DNA of 64,000 bases from Thiopseudomonas sp. Its GTDB lineage: Bacteria; Pseudomonadota; Gammaproteobacteria; Pseudomonadales; Pseudomonadaceae. The translations under genes were made by a program, and so were the position numbers. Positions 17,147 to 27,600 of this stretch are shown here, piece after piece; position 1 is the stretch's first letter; each line of letters begins with the position of its first letter. The stretch covers positions 1 to 64,000 of the forward strand of contig JALOAC010000009.1 of assembly GCA_023228985.1 (NCBI GenBank). The letters run 5' to 3'. The notes under the pieces are model-generated. The model saw only the letters and a list, made by a program, of their open reading frames with translations. It searched no databases and had not been told where the DNA came from.

Positions 17147-18732
17147 CTTGCACGGCGCGTATTAACCGTGATTTTCAAAAAATGGTTAGCCAAATCCAAC
17201 AGCTCATCCACATTCTTTTCAACCTGCTCACTGTGCTCGTTAACCTGATGATTTACCTGCATCACACCCGCACTGTCCTCGCGCAAGTCCGCTACTTGAT
17301 CACTGGTTTGCGTGCTCAACGCCGTTTGCGTCTGGATCGCACTATCAATGGTTAACGCCAAACGGCTCATGGACTGCACCTGATCCAAAATAGCGCGCAG
17401 CTCTTGATCAACCTCATTGGCCATACTGCGCGTGGCTTCGGAGCGCTCCACACCCAACTCGATCGCATGTAACGATGCCTTGGTATTGTCTTGCAGTTCA
17501 GCAATGATTTGCCGAATCTCCGTGGTTGAATCATGCGTGCGGTAAGCAAGCTTACGCACCTCATCTGCCACCACCGCAAAACCACGACCTGCATCACCTG
17601 CCCGTGCCGCCTCAATCGCAGCGTTCAACGCTAACAGATTGGTCTGTTCAGCCACCATGGTAATAACTTCCAGCACCGTACCAATGCGCTGTCCGCGTGT
17701 CGTGGACTCGGACACTTCTTTCTCTATGTGCTGCAGCTCATCAGACAGCTCATTAATCGAGCCTAGCAAACGCTCAATATAATCGCGTCCAGACAGCGTT
17801 AAACGTTGCGACTCGCTCGACGTCTCGGCCATATTGCCCGACGCCTGGGTAAGTTGCAGTTGGCTGGCCAAAAGCTGCTCCATGGCGACAAAAATCGCAT
17901 CCACCGTTTTACTCAGCTTGGTTATCAAGGTATTAGAACCTGCCAGACTGGCTGCACTTTTATTCTTCACTTCATTCAGTATAGAAGCGGTGTATTGCAA
18001 ACGCGCCGTCACAGCCCGCAAACCCGAGGTGCGTGTTTGGATAGCAAACTGAATATCGCCCACTTCGTGCTTATAGCCCGTGTACAAATAACGCATCAAC
18101 GGGTTATAGGTTATGCCCTTAGCGTACTCATTTAAACGCAGCAAGGGCTTCAGCCCCAATGAAAACGCCAAACTACTGACAGCCAATCCGCCCAGTAAAA
18201 CAACCACAGCCTGCCAACCATAAAAATAGCCCAGCAAACCGGCACTGACACAAAGCGGCAAAAACCAACTTAAGAAAAGCTGTGCAAAGTAAGACACAGG
18301 CTGCTGGTAAGCTGATTTTTTATTACTTTCATCTAAGTTTTTATACAGTTTTTGCGCGCGCTCAATATTGCATTGACTTGGCAGCGCACGCACAGACTGA
18401 TAACCCACCCTCTGTCCATTTTTCGAGATCGGCGTAATAAACGCATCCACCCAATAGTAACGGCCATCCTTACAACGGTTTTTTACCATTCCTTTCCATG
18501 AATGACCGGCTTGTATGGTATCCCACACCTGCTTAAAAGCAGCGCGCGGCATATCTGGATGGCGAATAATATTATGATTTTTACCGATTAACTCATCCCG
18601 TGAGTAACCGCTTACCTCAACAAAATCATCATTTGCCGAGGTGATAATTCCCTTTAAATCTGTCGTTGAAATTAACTGCTGTTCTGCTTTAAATGAAACC
18701 TGTTCATTTATAATAGGTAAATTGACTTTCAT
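17143..18732 (-). CDS. Aer-like methyl-accepting chemotaxis protein with N-terminal PAS domain
   Basis: This 529-residue receptor has a PAS domain at about 15-115 (STTDLKGIITSANDDFVEVS, then the HNIIRHPDMP motif typical of Aer), two closely spaced membrane helices (about 148-192), a HAMP-like link, and a full cytoplasmic signalling domain. The hairpin tip EQTNLLALNAAIEAARAGD contacts CheA and CheW. Aer senses redox or oxygen through FAD bound to the PAS domain; FAD binding here is an inference. No periplasmic ligand domain is present. It converges on the LysR gene with a 4-base overlap. Confidence 0.92.
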   Translation of the reverse strand: MKVNLPIINEQVSFKAEQQLISTTDLKGIITSANDDFVEVSGYSRDELIGKNHNIIRHPDMPRAAFKQVWDTIQAGHSWKGMVKNRCKDGRYYWVDAFITPISKNGQRVGYQSVRALPSQCNIERAQKLYKNLDESNKKSAYQQPVSYFAQLFLSWFLPLCVSAGLLGYFYGWQAVVVLLGGLAVSSLAFSLGLKPLLRLNEYAKGITYNPLMRYLYTGYKHEVGDIQFAIQTRTSGLRAVTARLQYTASILNEVKNKSAASLAGSNTLITKLSKTVDAIFVAMEQLLASQLQLTQASGNMAETSSESQRLTLSGRDYIERLLGSINELSDELQHIEKEVSESTTRGQRIGTVLEVITMVAEQTNLLALNAAIEAARAGDAGRGFAVVADEVRKLAYRTHDSTTEIRQIIAELQDNTKASLHAIELGVERSEATRSMANEVDQELRAILDQVQSMSRLALTIDSAIQTQTALSTQTSDQVADLREDSAGVMQVNHQVNEHSEQVEKNVDELLDLANHFLKITVNTRRAS

Positions 18733-19166
18733 AGTACACCCTGCTTTTTACGGCCCTGTAAAATTGTTTTTGTTTTCAGCCCCCACTAACAAGCACTTGG
18801 CGTGCCAACTGAACCTTAATGCCAAAATAAAATCATTTCTGAGTTATTGCGCAGTCAATGAATTCACAACACTGGCAGCCCATGTACGCACAGAAACACG
18901 AACGCCATTAAAAACCAAAGCTTAGTTTAATAGTGTCTATGTTTATTGATGCTTATCAAAATTTTGCTTGGAGGTTTTGCGGTTATGCTTATAAAAGAAA
19001 GGTGCTTGAGGCAATGCACTCAGTATTTACAAGCGCCCAGCCCTTGCACTTTAAATAAGCATACTAACGAAGCATGCAAAGTGTTTTACTTGCTTGTATA
19101 GCTTTACTGAATTAGCGTATACAGCACCTCATCGGAGCAATAACTTGTTTAAAATTAGGGACAGAA
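18733..19166. other. Intergenic region between chemoreceptor and methyltransferase
   Basis: These 434 bases hold the divergent upstream regions of the chemoreceptor (minus) and the methyltransferase (plus). I see no gene, RNA or clear terminator. AT-rich stretches are present but no promoter was assigned. Confidence 0.4.
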
Positions 19167-19745
19167 ATGACACTACAGTATTACGAAGACAACGCTGAGC
19201 AATTTGCACAAAACACGTTAGACGTTGATATGAGCGAACTGTATGAGCGTTTTCTTGCGCACCTACCTCCCACCAGTCGCATCCTAGATGCCGGCTGCGG
19301 TGCGGGTCGTGACGCTGCCACTTTTATACAGCTTGGCTATCAAGTTGATGCCTTTGATGCCAGCCCAAAACTGGTCAAAATCGCTAAAGAAGTCAGCGGC
19401 ATCCCTGTCCAGCTCAGCACCTTTCTTAACTTTAGCAGCGAGCACAGCTATGCAGGAATTTGGGCGTGCGCCTCTTTACTGCACGTGCCTACCGTCAGTC
19501 TATCCGCCACTCTAAAGCACCTAGGCGAACTGCTAGAGCCCAAGGGCGTGATGTATGTGTCCTTTAAATACGGCGAAGATGAAAGCGTTCGCAGTGGTCG
19601 TCATTTCACCAACTGCACTGAAGCGCGTTTAGAGCAATTTCTTGAAAATACAGGGTTGCACACCAAAGAAGTCTGGATTAGCACAGACAGACGCCCTGAT
19701 CGCGATGACGAGCAATGGCTCAATGCGTTATTAACCTTGGCATAG
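19167..19745 (+). CDS. Class I SAM-dependent methyltransferase
   Basis: This 192-residue protein has a Rossmann methyltransferase core. Motif I is ILDAGCGAGRD (about 39-49), followed by an acidic turn at VDAFDASPKLV and a motif near IWACASLLHVP. It resembles small TehB or UbiE-like enzymes, but the substrate cannot be read from the sequence. It lies 12 bases upstream of the PLD-helicase gene on the same strand, so the two probably form an operon. A DNA-modifying role is possible but unsupported: no NPPY-type catalytic motif is visible. Confidence 0.85.
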   Translation: MTLQYYEDNAEQFAQNTLDVDMSELYERFLAHLPPTSRILDAGCGAGRDAATFIQLGYQVDAFDASPKLVKIAKEVSGIPVQLSTFLNFSSEHSYAGIWACASLLHVPTVSLSATLKHLGELLEPKGVMYVSFKYGEDESVRSGRHFTNCTEARLEQFLENTGLHTKEVWISTDRRPDRDDEQWLNALLTLA

Positions 19746-19757
19746 ACAGACGTACTG

Positions 19758-22235
19758 ATGTTAGCTAACAGCCCACGCCTAACCACGGGAACAGCGCAGG
19801 ACCCTTTACTGCCTAAACTGCTTGAAGCCATCTATCAAGCCACTGATATTGAGATAGCCGTATCTTTTATCCAGCCATCAGGTTTAGAGCTGTTATTTGA
19901 CCCCCTGCTAGAAGCCCTTAACAAGGGCGCTTCGATACGCCTTCTGACCTCGGATTATTTAAATATCACTCACCCGCGCGCCTTACGCGAACTATTGATG
20001 CTGGCTGAGCGCGGTGCACAGGTGCGCGTGTTTGAGTGCACCGGACAAACCAGCTTCCACCTTAAAAGCTACATCTTTACGCAAAACAAAAACGCTAAGA
20101 TTATTAAAGGCAGTGCTTTTATTGGCTCCAACAACATCAGTCGCACGGCACTCACCCATGCCTACGAATGGTCATGGCGTCATGATTGGCAACCCCCAGA
20201 AGACTCATCCGCAGCCCAAGAGTTTGTCAAAATTCGCCACGCCTTTGCACAGCTGTTTGATGAGCCGAGTTGCGTGTCTTTAACCGCTGACTGGATTGAT
20301 ACCTACAGTGTCCGACGACAAATCAACTTGCCGCTACTGGCACCGATTAGCGGTTTTATTGATGAAAATATCGAACAGCCCAGCCCTAACAGCGTGCAAG
20401 TTGAAGCACTGCAAGCGCTGCTTGAGACTCGCACCGAAGGGTTTTCTCGCGGTTTAGTCGTACTCGCCACCGGCATGGGAAAAACCTGGCTCGCCGCCTT
20501 TGATGCACTACAGATGCAAGCCAAGCGCGTGCTCTTTGTCGCCCACCGCGAAGAGATTTTGCTGCAAGCCCAATCGGTGTTTAACCGCGTGCATCCCAAC
20601 GCCCACACCGGCTTGTTTCAAGGTGCATTAAAAGAACATGAGGCAGACTTTGTGTTTGCCTCGGTACAAAGCCTCAGCAAGCCTGAAGCACTACAACGTT
20701 TTAGCAGTAAGCATTTTGATTACATCGTCGTGGATGAGTTTCACCATGCCAGTGCACCCAGTTACCGCAGCATTATTAAGCATTTTAATCCGCAATTTTT
20801 ATTAGGTCTGACCGCCACCCCAGAACGTACCGACCAAGCCGATATCCTCAGCCTATGCGACAACAATCTGGTTTTTGAGCGCAACTTAGTTCACGGCATT
20901 AACGCGCAATTACTAGCACCGATTCATTATTACGGTATCTATGACGAATACGTGGATTATCAAGAAATCCCATGGCGCAGTGGCCGCTTTGAACCGGCGC
21001 AAATCGAGTTTGCTTTTGCCACCCAAAAACGTGCCAAACACATTTACCAACATTGGCTTAAGCACAAGCAAACCCGCACCCTAGGCTTTTGTATTTCACA
21101 AAAGCACGCTGACTATATGAGCCAGTACTTTCAGCAACAGGGCGTGCGTGCCGGTGCTGTGTATGCCGGTTCACAACTGACCCGCCACGCTGCATTAAGC
21201 CAGCTAGCACAGGGCCAACTGGAGGTGATTTTCTCCGTGGATATGTTTAACGAAGGCACCGACTTGCCCGCCCTAGACACCGTACTGATGCTGCGCCCCA
21301 CTGAGTCTAAAATTATTTTCTTGCAGCAACTGGGGCGTGGTTTACGCCTCTCACAAGAAACCAACAAAACCCACGTGGTGGTGTTGGACTTTTTGGGCAA
21401 TCACCACAGTTTTCTAAACAGTCCAGCGACTTTGCTCGGTGAAAAAGACCGTAACACAGTGCTTAACACAATTCGCCAGCAACAGCCCATCCAGTTAGCC
21501 GAAGGCTGTTTCATTAATTTTGCCCCAAAAATAGTGGGCTTCTGGGAAAAGCTTGCACGCAAAATAGGCAGCACTGCTGCAGAAGATTACCAACAACTAC
21601 GCGATGAGTTAGGCCATCGCCCCACCGCTACTGAATTTTTTCACAAAGGCTACGACCTCGCGAAAATGCGCAAACAGGCCGGTAGCTGGCTGGCCTTGGT
21701 TGCCAAACAAGAAGAAGACGCACTGTTCAAGCAGTTACTTAGCGAGCACGGCGAGTTTTTCGCCAAAGGTGTAGAAACCACCAGCATGAACAAAAGCTTT
21801 AAAGGCTTTCTATATCAAGCCTTTTTAGACTTAAGCGGCGTACAAGAACCCGTTGCCACCACACAACTAGCTAAGCGCAGCCGGCAGCTCTTAGAACACC
21901 GACCCGATGACCTGCGCAACGAGTTGCCGCAAAGTATTCAACAAGCCAGCGCTGAAAGCCGCCCATGGCTGAGCTACTGGCGCAAAAACCCGATTTTTTA
22001 TTCCTGCCAACAAGACAAAAACAGCAGCCAAGCTTGGTTTATCGAGCACGGCAACAGCTTCGCGCTTAACTTTACAGTCACACCTGAACTACAAGAGATT
22101 TTTGCCGACTACTTCCAAGAATTGATCGACCTGCGCCTGGCGCAATACTTCGCGCGCAAGAAGAAATCAAAGCAGCCCTACCCGGTTAAGAAAGCAGAAA
22201 TACTGCAGGCGGCGGAAGAGTCGAAGGATGTATAG
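19758..22235 (+). CDS. PLD-type nuclease fused to superfamily 2 helicase
   Basis: The 825-residue protein has a phospholipase-D-like nuclease region at about 25-170, with HLK at 101-103 and GSNN at 123-126. A superfamily 2 helicase follows: Walker A ATGMGKT (237-243), DEFH box (326-329), LTATPERTD (about 351-359) and the arginine-finger motif QLGRGLRL near residue 515. The last 250 residues match no domain I can name. This architecture (HKD nuclease plus Ssl2-like helicase) is widespread and often lies in defence-rich regions. It has only one visible HxK motif, so it may act as a dimer. It ends 27 bases before the leader-distal end of the CRISPR array. Confidence 0.85.
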   Translation: MLANSPRLTTGTAQDPLLPKLLEAIYQATDIEIAVSFIQPSGLELLFDPLLEALNKGASIRLLTSDYLNITHPRALRELLMLAERGAQVRVFECTGQTSFHLKSYIFTQNKNAKIIKGSAFIGSNNISRTALTHAYEWSWRHDWQPPEDSSAAQEFVKIRHAFAQLFDEPSCVSLTADWIDTYSVRRQINLPLLAPISGFIDENIEQPSPNSVQVEALQALLETRTEGFSRGLVVLATGMGKTWLAAFDALQMQAKRVLFVAHREEILLQAQSVFNRVHPNAHTGLFQGALKEHEADFVFASVQSLSKPEALQRFSSKHFDYIVVDEFHHASAPSYRSIIKHFNPQFLLGLTATPERTDQADILSLCDNNLVFERNLVHGINAQLLAPIHYYGIYDEYVDYQEIPWRSGRFEPAQIEFAFATQKRAKHIYQHWLKHKQTRTLGFCISQKHADYMSQYFQQQGVRAGAVYAGSQLTRHAALSQLAQGQLEVIFSVDMFNEGTDLPALDTVLMLRPTESKIIFLQQLGRGLRLSQETNKTHVVVLDFLGNHHSFLNSPATLLGEKDRNTVLNTIRQQQPIQLAEGCFINFAPKIVGFWEKLARKIGSTAAEDYQQLRDELGHRPTATEFFHKGYDLAKMRKQAGSWLALVAKQEEDALFKQLLSEHGEFFAKGVETTSMNKSFKGFLYQAFLDLSGVQEPVATTQLAKRSRQLLEHRPDDLRNELPQSIQQASAESRPWLSYWRKNPIFYSCQQDKNSSQAWFIEHGNSFALNFTVTPELQEIFADYFQELIDLRLAQYFARKKKSKQPYPVKKAEILQAAEESKDV

Positions 22236-22262
22236 CTGGGGTTGGATGTTAGGGAGCTAAAG

Positions 22263-22290
22263 CACCTAAGCTGTGTGAGCCGCGGCTGAC
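22263..22290 (-). repeat. Degenerate leader-distal terminal repeat
   Basis: This last repeat differs from the neighbouring repeat at seven of 28 positions, mostly at its handle end. Degeneration of the terminal repeat marks the old end of the array and confirms the orientation. It carries the GTCAG start of the newer repeats but the CCGCGG stem of the older ones. Confidence 0.9.
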
Positions 22291-22322
22291 GTATCCTGCA
22301 GCCACTTGAAAACCTGCCGACT

Positions 22323-24572
22323 TTTCTAAGCCGCGTGTGCCGCGGCTAACGCGGCCTCCGTGACCACTTGAATCTTGACGTATTTCTAAGCCGCGTGTGC
22401 CGCGGCTAACCCTGAGCAGCCGTCACGGTTTCTACCGGTACGTTTCTAAGCCGCGTGTGCCGCGGCTAACGTTTCAGCTTGCAGCATGCTTGAAAGCTGG
22501 CCTTTCTAAGCCGCGTGTGCCGCGGCTAACAATTAAATAATCGGCGCAACGCATAGCTGCGCCTTTCTAAGCCGCGTGTGCCGCGGCTAACTGGACGAGC
22601 TGATTGAATCAAACCCGCTGCACTTTCTAAGCCGCGTGTGCCGCGGCTAACCTGACGCCCGCCTAATTGCCGGCTTCCACTACTTTCTAAGCCGCGTGTG
22701 CCGCGGCTAACGAAGGGATAGTGGCAACGTGACAACAACTAATTTTCTAAGCCGCGTGTGCCGCGGCTAACGACCCTCAAACTGTTTTGATTCATTAACA
22801 TATTTTCTAAGCCGCGTGTGCCGCGGCTAACCCGTACAAGACCATGTTCATACCGGTCATGCCTTTCTAAGCCGCGTGTGCCGCGGCTAACATTCAGTCC
22901 TGTTTGCGCTCAGCGCTGCACGATTTCTAAGCCGCGTGTGCCGCGGCTAACGGTTGATGTTACTTATGAAAACTCTATGAGCTTTTCTAAGCCGCGTGTG
23001 CCGCGGCTAACGTACAGCTCCTTTTTGCCGCACGATGGGCAGCTTTCTAAGCCGCGTGTGCCGCGGCTAACCTACATATAAAGTCTTTTTTAGGTGTCAC
23101 GGATTTCTAAGCCGCGTGTGCCGCGGCTAACTGTACGACACCATCGAAGTGGCATACCTTGACTTTCTAAGCCGCGTGTGCCGCGGCTAACCAGCTGATG
23201 CGACAAAATTGCACGCTGAAACTTTTCTAAGCCGCGTGTGCCGCGGCTAACTGCCCGTCATATCGCTGTCGCGTGTTCCGTTATTTCTAAGCCGCGTGTG
23301 CCGCGGCTAACGCCTTCCACTTTGTCGAGCAGGTCAGCATATTTTTCTAAGCCGCGTGTGCCGCGGCTAACTTCTGGAACTTATTCAGAATATGAATTTG
23401 AGTTTTCTAAGCCGCGTGTGCCGCGGCTAACGAATGCTACTTTTGCTAACCGCCACTGCGTGGTTTCTAAGCCGCGTGTGCCGCGGCTAACGTTTTTTCA
23501 GGCGGTGTACGGTTTTTCGAACATTTCTAAGCCGCGTGTGCCGCGGCTAACCGGTCCACTCGATCCAGTGTGCACCTTGAGTCTTTCTAAGCCGCGTGTG
23601 CCGCGGCTAACCGACAATTGGTTATTGGTTGATGACGCTAACATTTCTAAGCCGCGTGTGCCGCGGCTAACGTCGAGTGTCGGTGGCTTCCACCAGACAC
23701 CACTTTCTAAGCCGCGTGTGCCGCGGCTAACGAGGGCATGACTGCCAGCAACGGAAGCATGATTTTCTAAGCCGCGTGTGCCGCGGCTAACCCTTCTACG
23801 ACTCACTAATTGCTAAGACTGGAGTTTCTAAGCCGCGTGTGCCGCGGCTAACTGAATGTGCCTTTCTGGCTGCCGCCATCGTGCTTTCTAAGCCGCGTGT
23901 GCCGCGGCTAACGATGAAGCGCGCTACGAAGGAAAAATCCTGCTTTTCTAAGCCGCGTGTGCCGCGGCTAACGTATCCACCGGCGCGGCTGACGCTGGCG
24001 CACTTTTCTAAGCCGCGTGTGCCGCGGCTAACTTGACCTTGACGGGCACTGCTGATACCCGCAGTTTCTAAGCCGCGTGTGCCGCGGCTAACGCACCATA
24101 GAAGGATATAGTAAGATAATTAAGTTTCTAAGCCGCGTGTGCCGCGGCTAACTGGCGCGGCCAGTGCTTATGCAGCCTTTTCTATTTCTAAGCCGCGTGT
24201 GCCGCGGCTAACATGATATGGCGCGAACCGTGACAACGCCGCCGTTTCTAAGCCGCGTGTGCCGCGGCTAGCTAGCGGCGTGCCAAGTCATAGCCACGCC
24301 CTAATTTCTAAGCCGCGTGTGCCGCGGCTAACAACGCTATCAAGGCCAATGAAAAAAAGTGGCATTTCTAAGCCGCGTGTGCCGCGGCTAACATCGTGCT
24401 GCTGGTGGAGATGTCGCTACGGCTTTTCTAAGCCGCGTGTGCCGCGGCTAACTTCCCAAACAGGGCATTAAGAGCATCATTCATTTTCTAAGCCGCGTGT
24501 GCCGCGGCTAACTGCTTGCAGTTTTGTTTTGCGCGCAGGTTCTATTTCTAAGCCGCGTGTGCCGCGGCTAAC
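22323..24572 (-). repeat. Leader-distal block of 38 repeats, older variant
   Basis: All 38 copies share the variant that on the crRNA strand begins GTTAGCCGCGG. Its stem is seven perfect base pairs (positions 4-10 with 16-22) around the loop GCACA. One copy (24245-24272) has a single change, noted separately. The block ends sharply at 24572. Confidence 0.97.
24245..24272 (-). repeat. Single-base variant repeat within the older block
   Basis: The plus strand ends CGGCTAGC instead of CGGCTAAC, so position 2 of the crRNA-strand repeat is C instead of T. The next repeats toward the leader return to the standard form, so this is a later point mutation in place rather than one that was copied onward. 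Confidence 0.9.
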
Positions 24573-24604
24573 CCTATGAGTCGCTGGACAACCCAGCCCC
24601 ATCC

Positions 24605-27600
24605 TTTCTAAGCCGCGTGTGCGGCGGCTGACTCAAAGAAAAAGCAGGCGAAAGCGGAGTGGTTTTTCTAAGCCGCGTGTGCGGCGGCTGACTACAGCCA
24701 GCAGGGAAAAGATGGTCGAACGCTTTTCTAAGCCGCGTGTGCGGCGGCTGACGATAATCTCTGGCACACCCTAACAAACCATGATTTCTAAGCCGCGTGT
24801 GCGGCGGCTGACTGGCAACTATTGAGCGGCTATCAGCCGATGCATTTCTAAGCCGCGTGTGCGGCGGCTGACCCATTTACAAGCACAGCATCCAGCGCGC
24901 TCATTTTCTAAGCCGCGTGTGCGGCGGCTGACGCGGTACGTTGTATTGCAGGACTGCGCGTTAATTTCTAAGCCGCGTGTGCGGCGGCTGACAATGAGGT
25001 GTTCGGGCGTTTTGTGATGCCAGTTTTCTAAGCCGCGTGTGCGGCGGCTGACTTAACGCAAAATGGCACGCTGCGTACCCGCCCTTTCTAAGCCGCGTGT
25101 GCGGCGGCTGACCCACTGCTGGCGTTTTCAGATTTAGCTCCCATTTTCTAAGCCGCGTGTGCGGCGGCTGACGCGGCACACCTGCGCTTTTTGCAACACT
25201 GGATTTTCTAAGCCGCGTGTGCGGCGGCTGACAAAAAGCCCTGCTGTTCTGCAAGGCTTAAATTTTTCTAAGCCGCGTGTGCGGCGGCTGACGCATAGCG
25301 CCCCGTCACCCAGCGGTTTAGATTTTTCTAAGCCGCGTGTGCGGCGGCTGACTTGCCAATCCCGAAGATTCGGCCACGGTGGATTTTCTAAGCCGCGTGT
25401 GCGGCGGCTGACGCATCGGCCAGCTGGGCAAACAGGGTCGGGTCTTTCTAAGCCGCGTGTGCGGCGGCTGACGGTGGGTACAAGGCGCGGCCGTTGAGCG
25501 CAGATTTCTAAGCCGCGTGTGCGGCGGCTGACGTTTGCCAGCTGCAGGTATAGAAGCAGTTATATTTCTAAGCCGCGTGTGCGGCGGCTGACCAGGTCCA
25601 GTCAAATATCTACGGGCATATACTTTTCTAAGCCGCGTGTGCGGCGGCTGACTTTTATGCTGCGCAGGTATTTGCTGCAATGGTTTTCTAAGCCGCGTGT
25701 GCGGCGGCTGACTTTATCACCCTGCAAGCGTCCTCTCGCGAAGATTTCTAAGCCGCGTGTGCGGCGGCTGACTGTACGTTAGTGAGTTGCCAGTGATAGT
25801 TTTTTTTCTAAGCCGCGTGTGCGGCGGCTGACCCTTTTTCGCCGTCCATGGCTGATTGATTACATTTCTAAGCCGCGTGTGCGGCGGCTGACAAATCATA
25901 GAATCACCACTGGGTTTTGTGGTTTTTCTAAGCCGCGTGTGCGGCGGCTGACGTGCAATCGATTCGCAAACGGTTGAGATAAATTTTCTAAGCCGCGTGT
26001 GCGGCGGCTGACAAAAGCCCGCACGGTGCGGGATCAGGTTTTCATTTCTAAGCCGCGTGTGCGGCGGCTGACTCCACTGCATGCCGGGGCTGAACGTGGT
26101 TGATTTTCTAAGCCGCGTGTGCGGCGGCTGACATGGACGCTGATTCTATTGCCAATGCTGTGCATTTCTAAGCCGCGTGTGCGGCGGCTGACTCATGGGT
26201 ATCAGCAACGCGGCGGCGGCTCTTTTTCTAAGCCGCGTGTGCGGCGGCTGACCTTGTACGCCTTTATCAGTTATTTGGATATTTTTTCTAAGCCGCGTGT
26301 GCGGCGGCTGACGTAACAAATAAAGCAATACCAATTGTTATAAATTTCTAAGCCGCGTGTGCGGCGGCTGACAGCTCATCATCGACAACGCCATTTCTGC
26401 CGTATTTCTAAGCCGCGTGTGCGGCGGCTGACAAACAAGTAAGTGGTTCCGCGTCGCGGTTGAATTTCTAAGCCGCGTGTGCGGCGGCTGACCAAGCGAG
26501 TTCCTGAAGAAGATCAACGTGATTTTTCTAAGCCGCGTGTGCGGCGGCTGACTCGGTGGCGGACTGATCAGCAGCTTTACAGAATTTCTAAGCCGCGTGT
26601 GCGGCGGCTGACTTATAGACAGTTATAGTTGTGTTCGCGCAATTTTTCTAAGCCGCGTGTGCGGCGGCTGACGAAAGACACGAGCGAATCAACAAGGCCA
26701 TTGATTTCTAAGCCGCGTGTGCGGCGGCTGACAAATGCAGGGCGGCGGTACCGACCAGCTGCCATTTCTAAGCCGCGTGTGCGGCGGCTGACGTATTTCT
26801 TCCAGCGCAGAGCGCACCTTGTCATTTCTAAGCCGCGTGTGCGGCGGCTGACAATCGAGTTAGCTCTGAACGCGCGGCGCGCAATTTCTAAGCCGCGTGT
26901 GCGGCGGCTGACCGATGCATTAACCCTGTCGATAACCTCAGCACTTTCTAAGCCGCGTGTGCGGCGGCTGACAAAAAGCGCTAACACCGCAGTCACTTCG
27001 TTATTTTCTAAGCCGCGTGTGCGGCGGCTGACGCCTACAGAGCTGACTTACACAGCCACAGAGTTTTCTAAGCCGCGTGTGCGGCGGCTGACTAGAGCGT
27101 ACCAGCGACAAATTACCGGCGATTTTTCTAAGCCGCGTGTGCGGCGGCTGACCTGAATAACGGCACCTGGGGGCCGCTGGATAATTTCTAAGCCGCGTGT
27201 GCGGCGGCTGACTATGGCCAGTGATTCATAAAGTTCACGCCAGATTTCTAAGCCGCGTGTGCGGCGGCTGACAGCAGCTTGACCTTCGCTTGCGTGGTGA
27301 TCACTTTCTAAGCCGCGTGTGCGGCGGCTGACAACAGGTCATACCAGACTCAAGCGATCCGCAATTTCTAAGCCGCGTGTGCGGCGGCTGACCGCATGAT
27401 CTAGATTGTCTGTAAGCGTAGCAATTTCTAAGCCGCGTGTGCGGCGGCTGACATCAACATTAGAGGCGACAGAAGAGCTAGCAATTTCTAAGCCGCGTGT
27501 GCGGCGGCTGACATCATAACCAAGGCCGTCTAAAGCAGTTAATATTTCTAAGCCGCGTGTGCGGCGGCTGACGGGCTGCGATGTTGTTTACGTACTTACA

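Noticed and set aside
22291..22382. Shared CCACTTGAA in the two oldest spacers
   Set aside because: Nine bases in otherwise different spacers; not enough to claim duplication or a common target.
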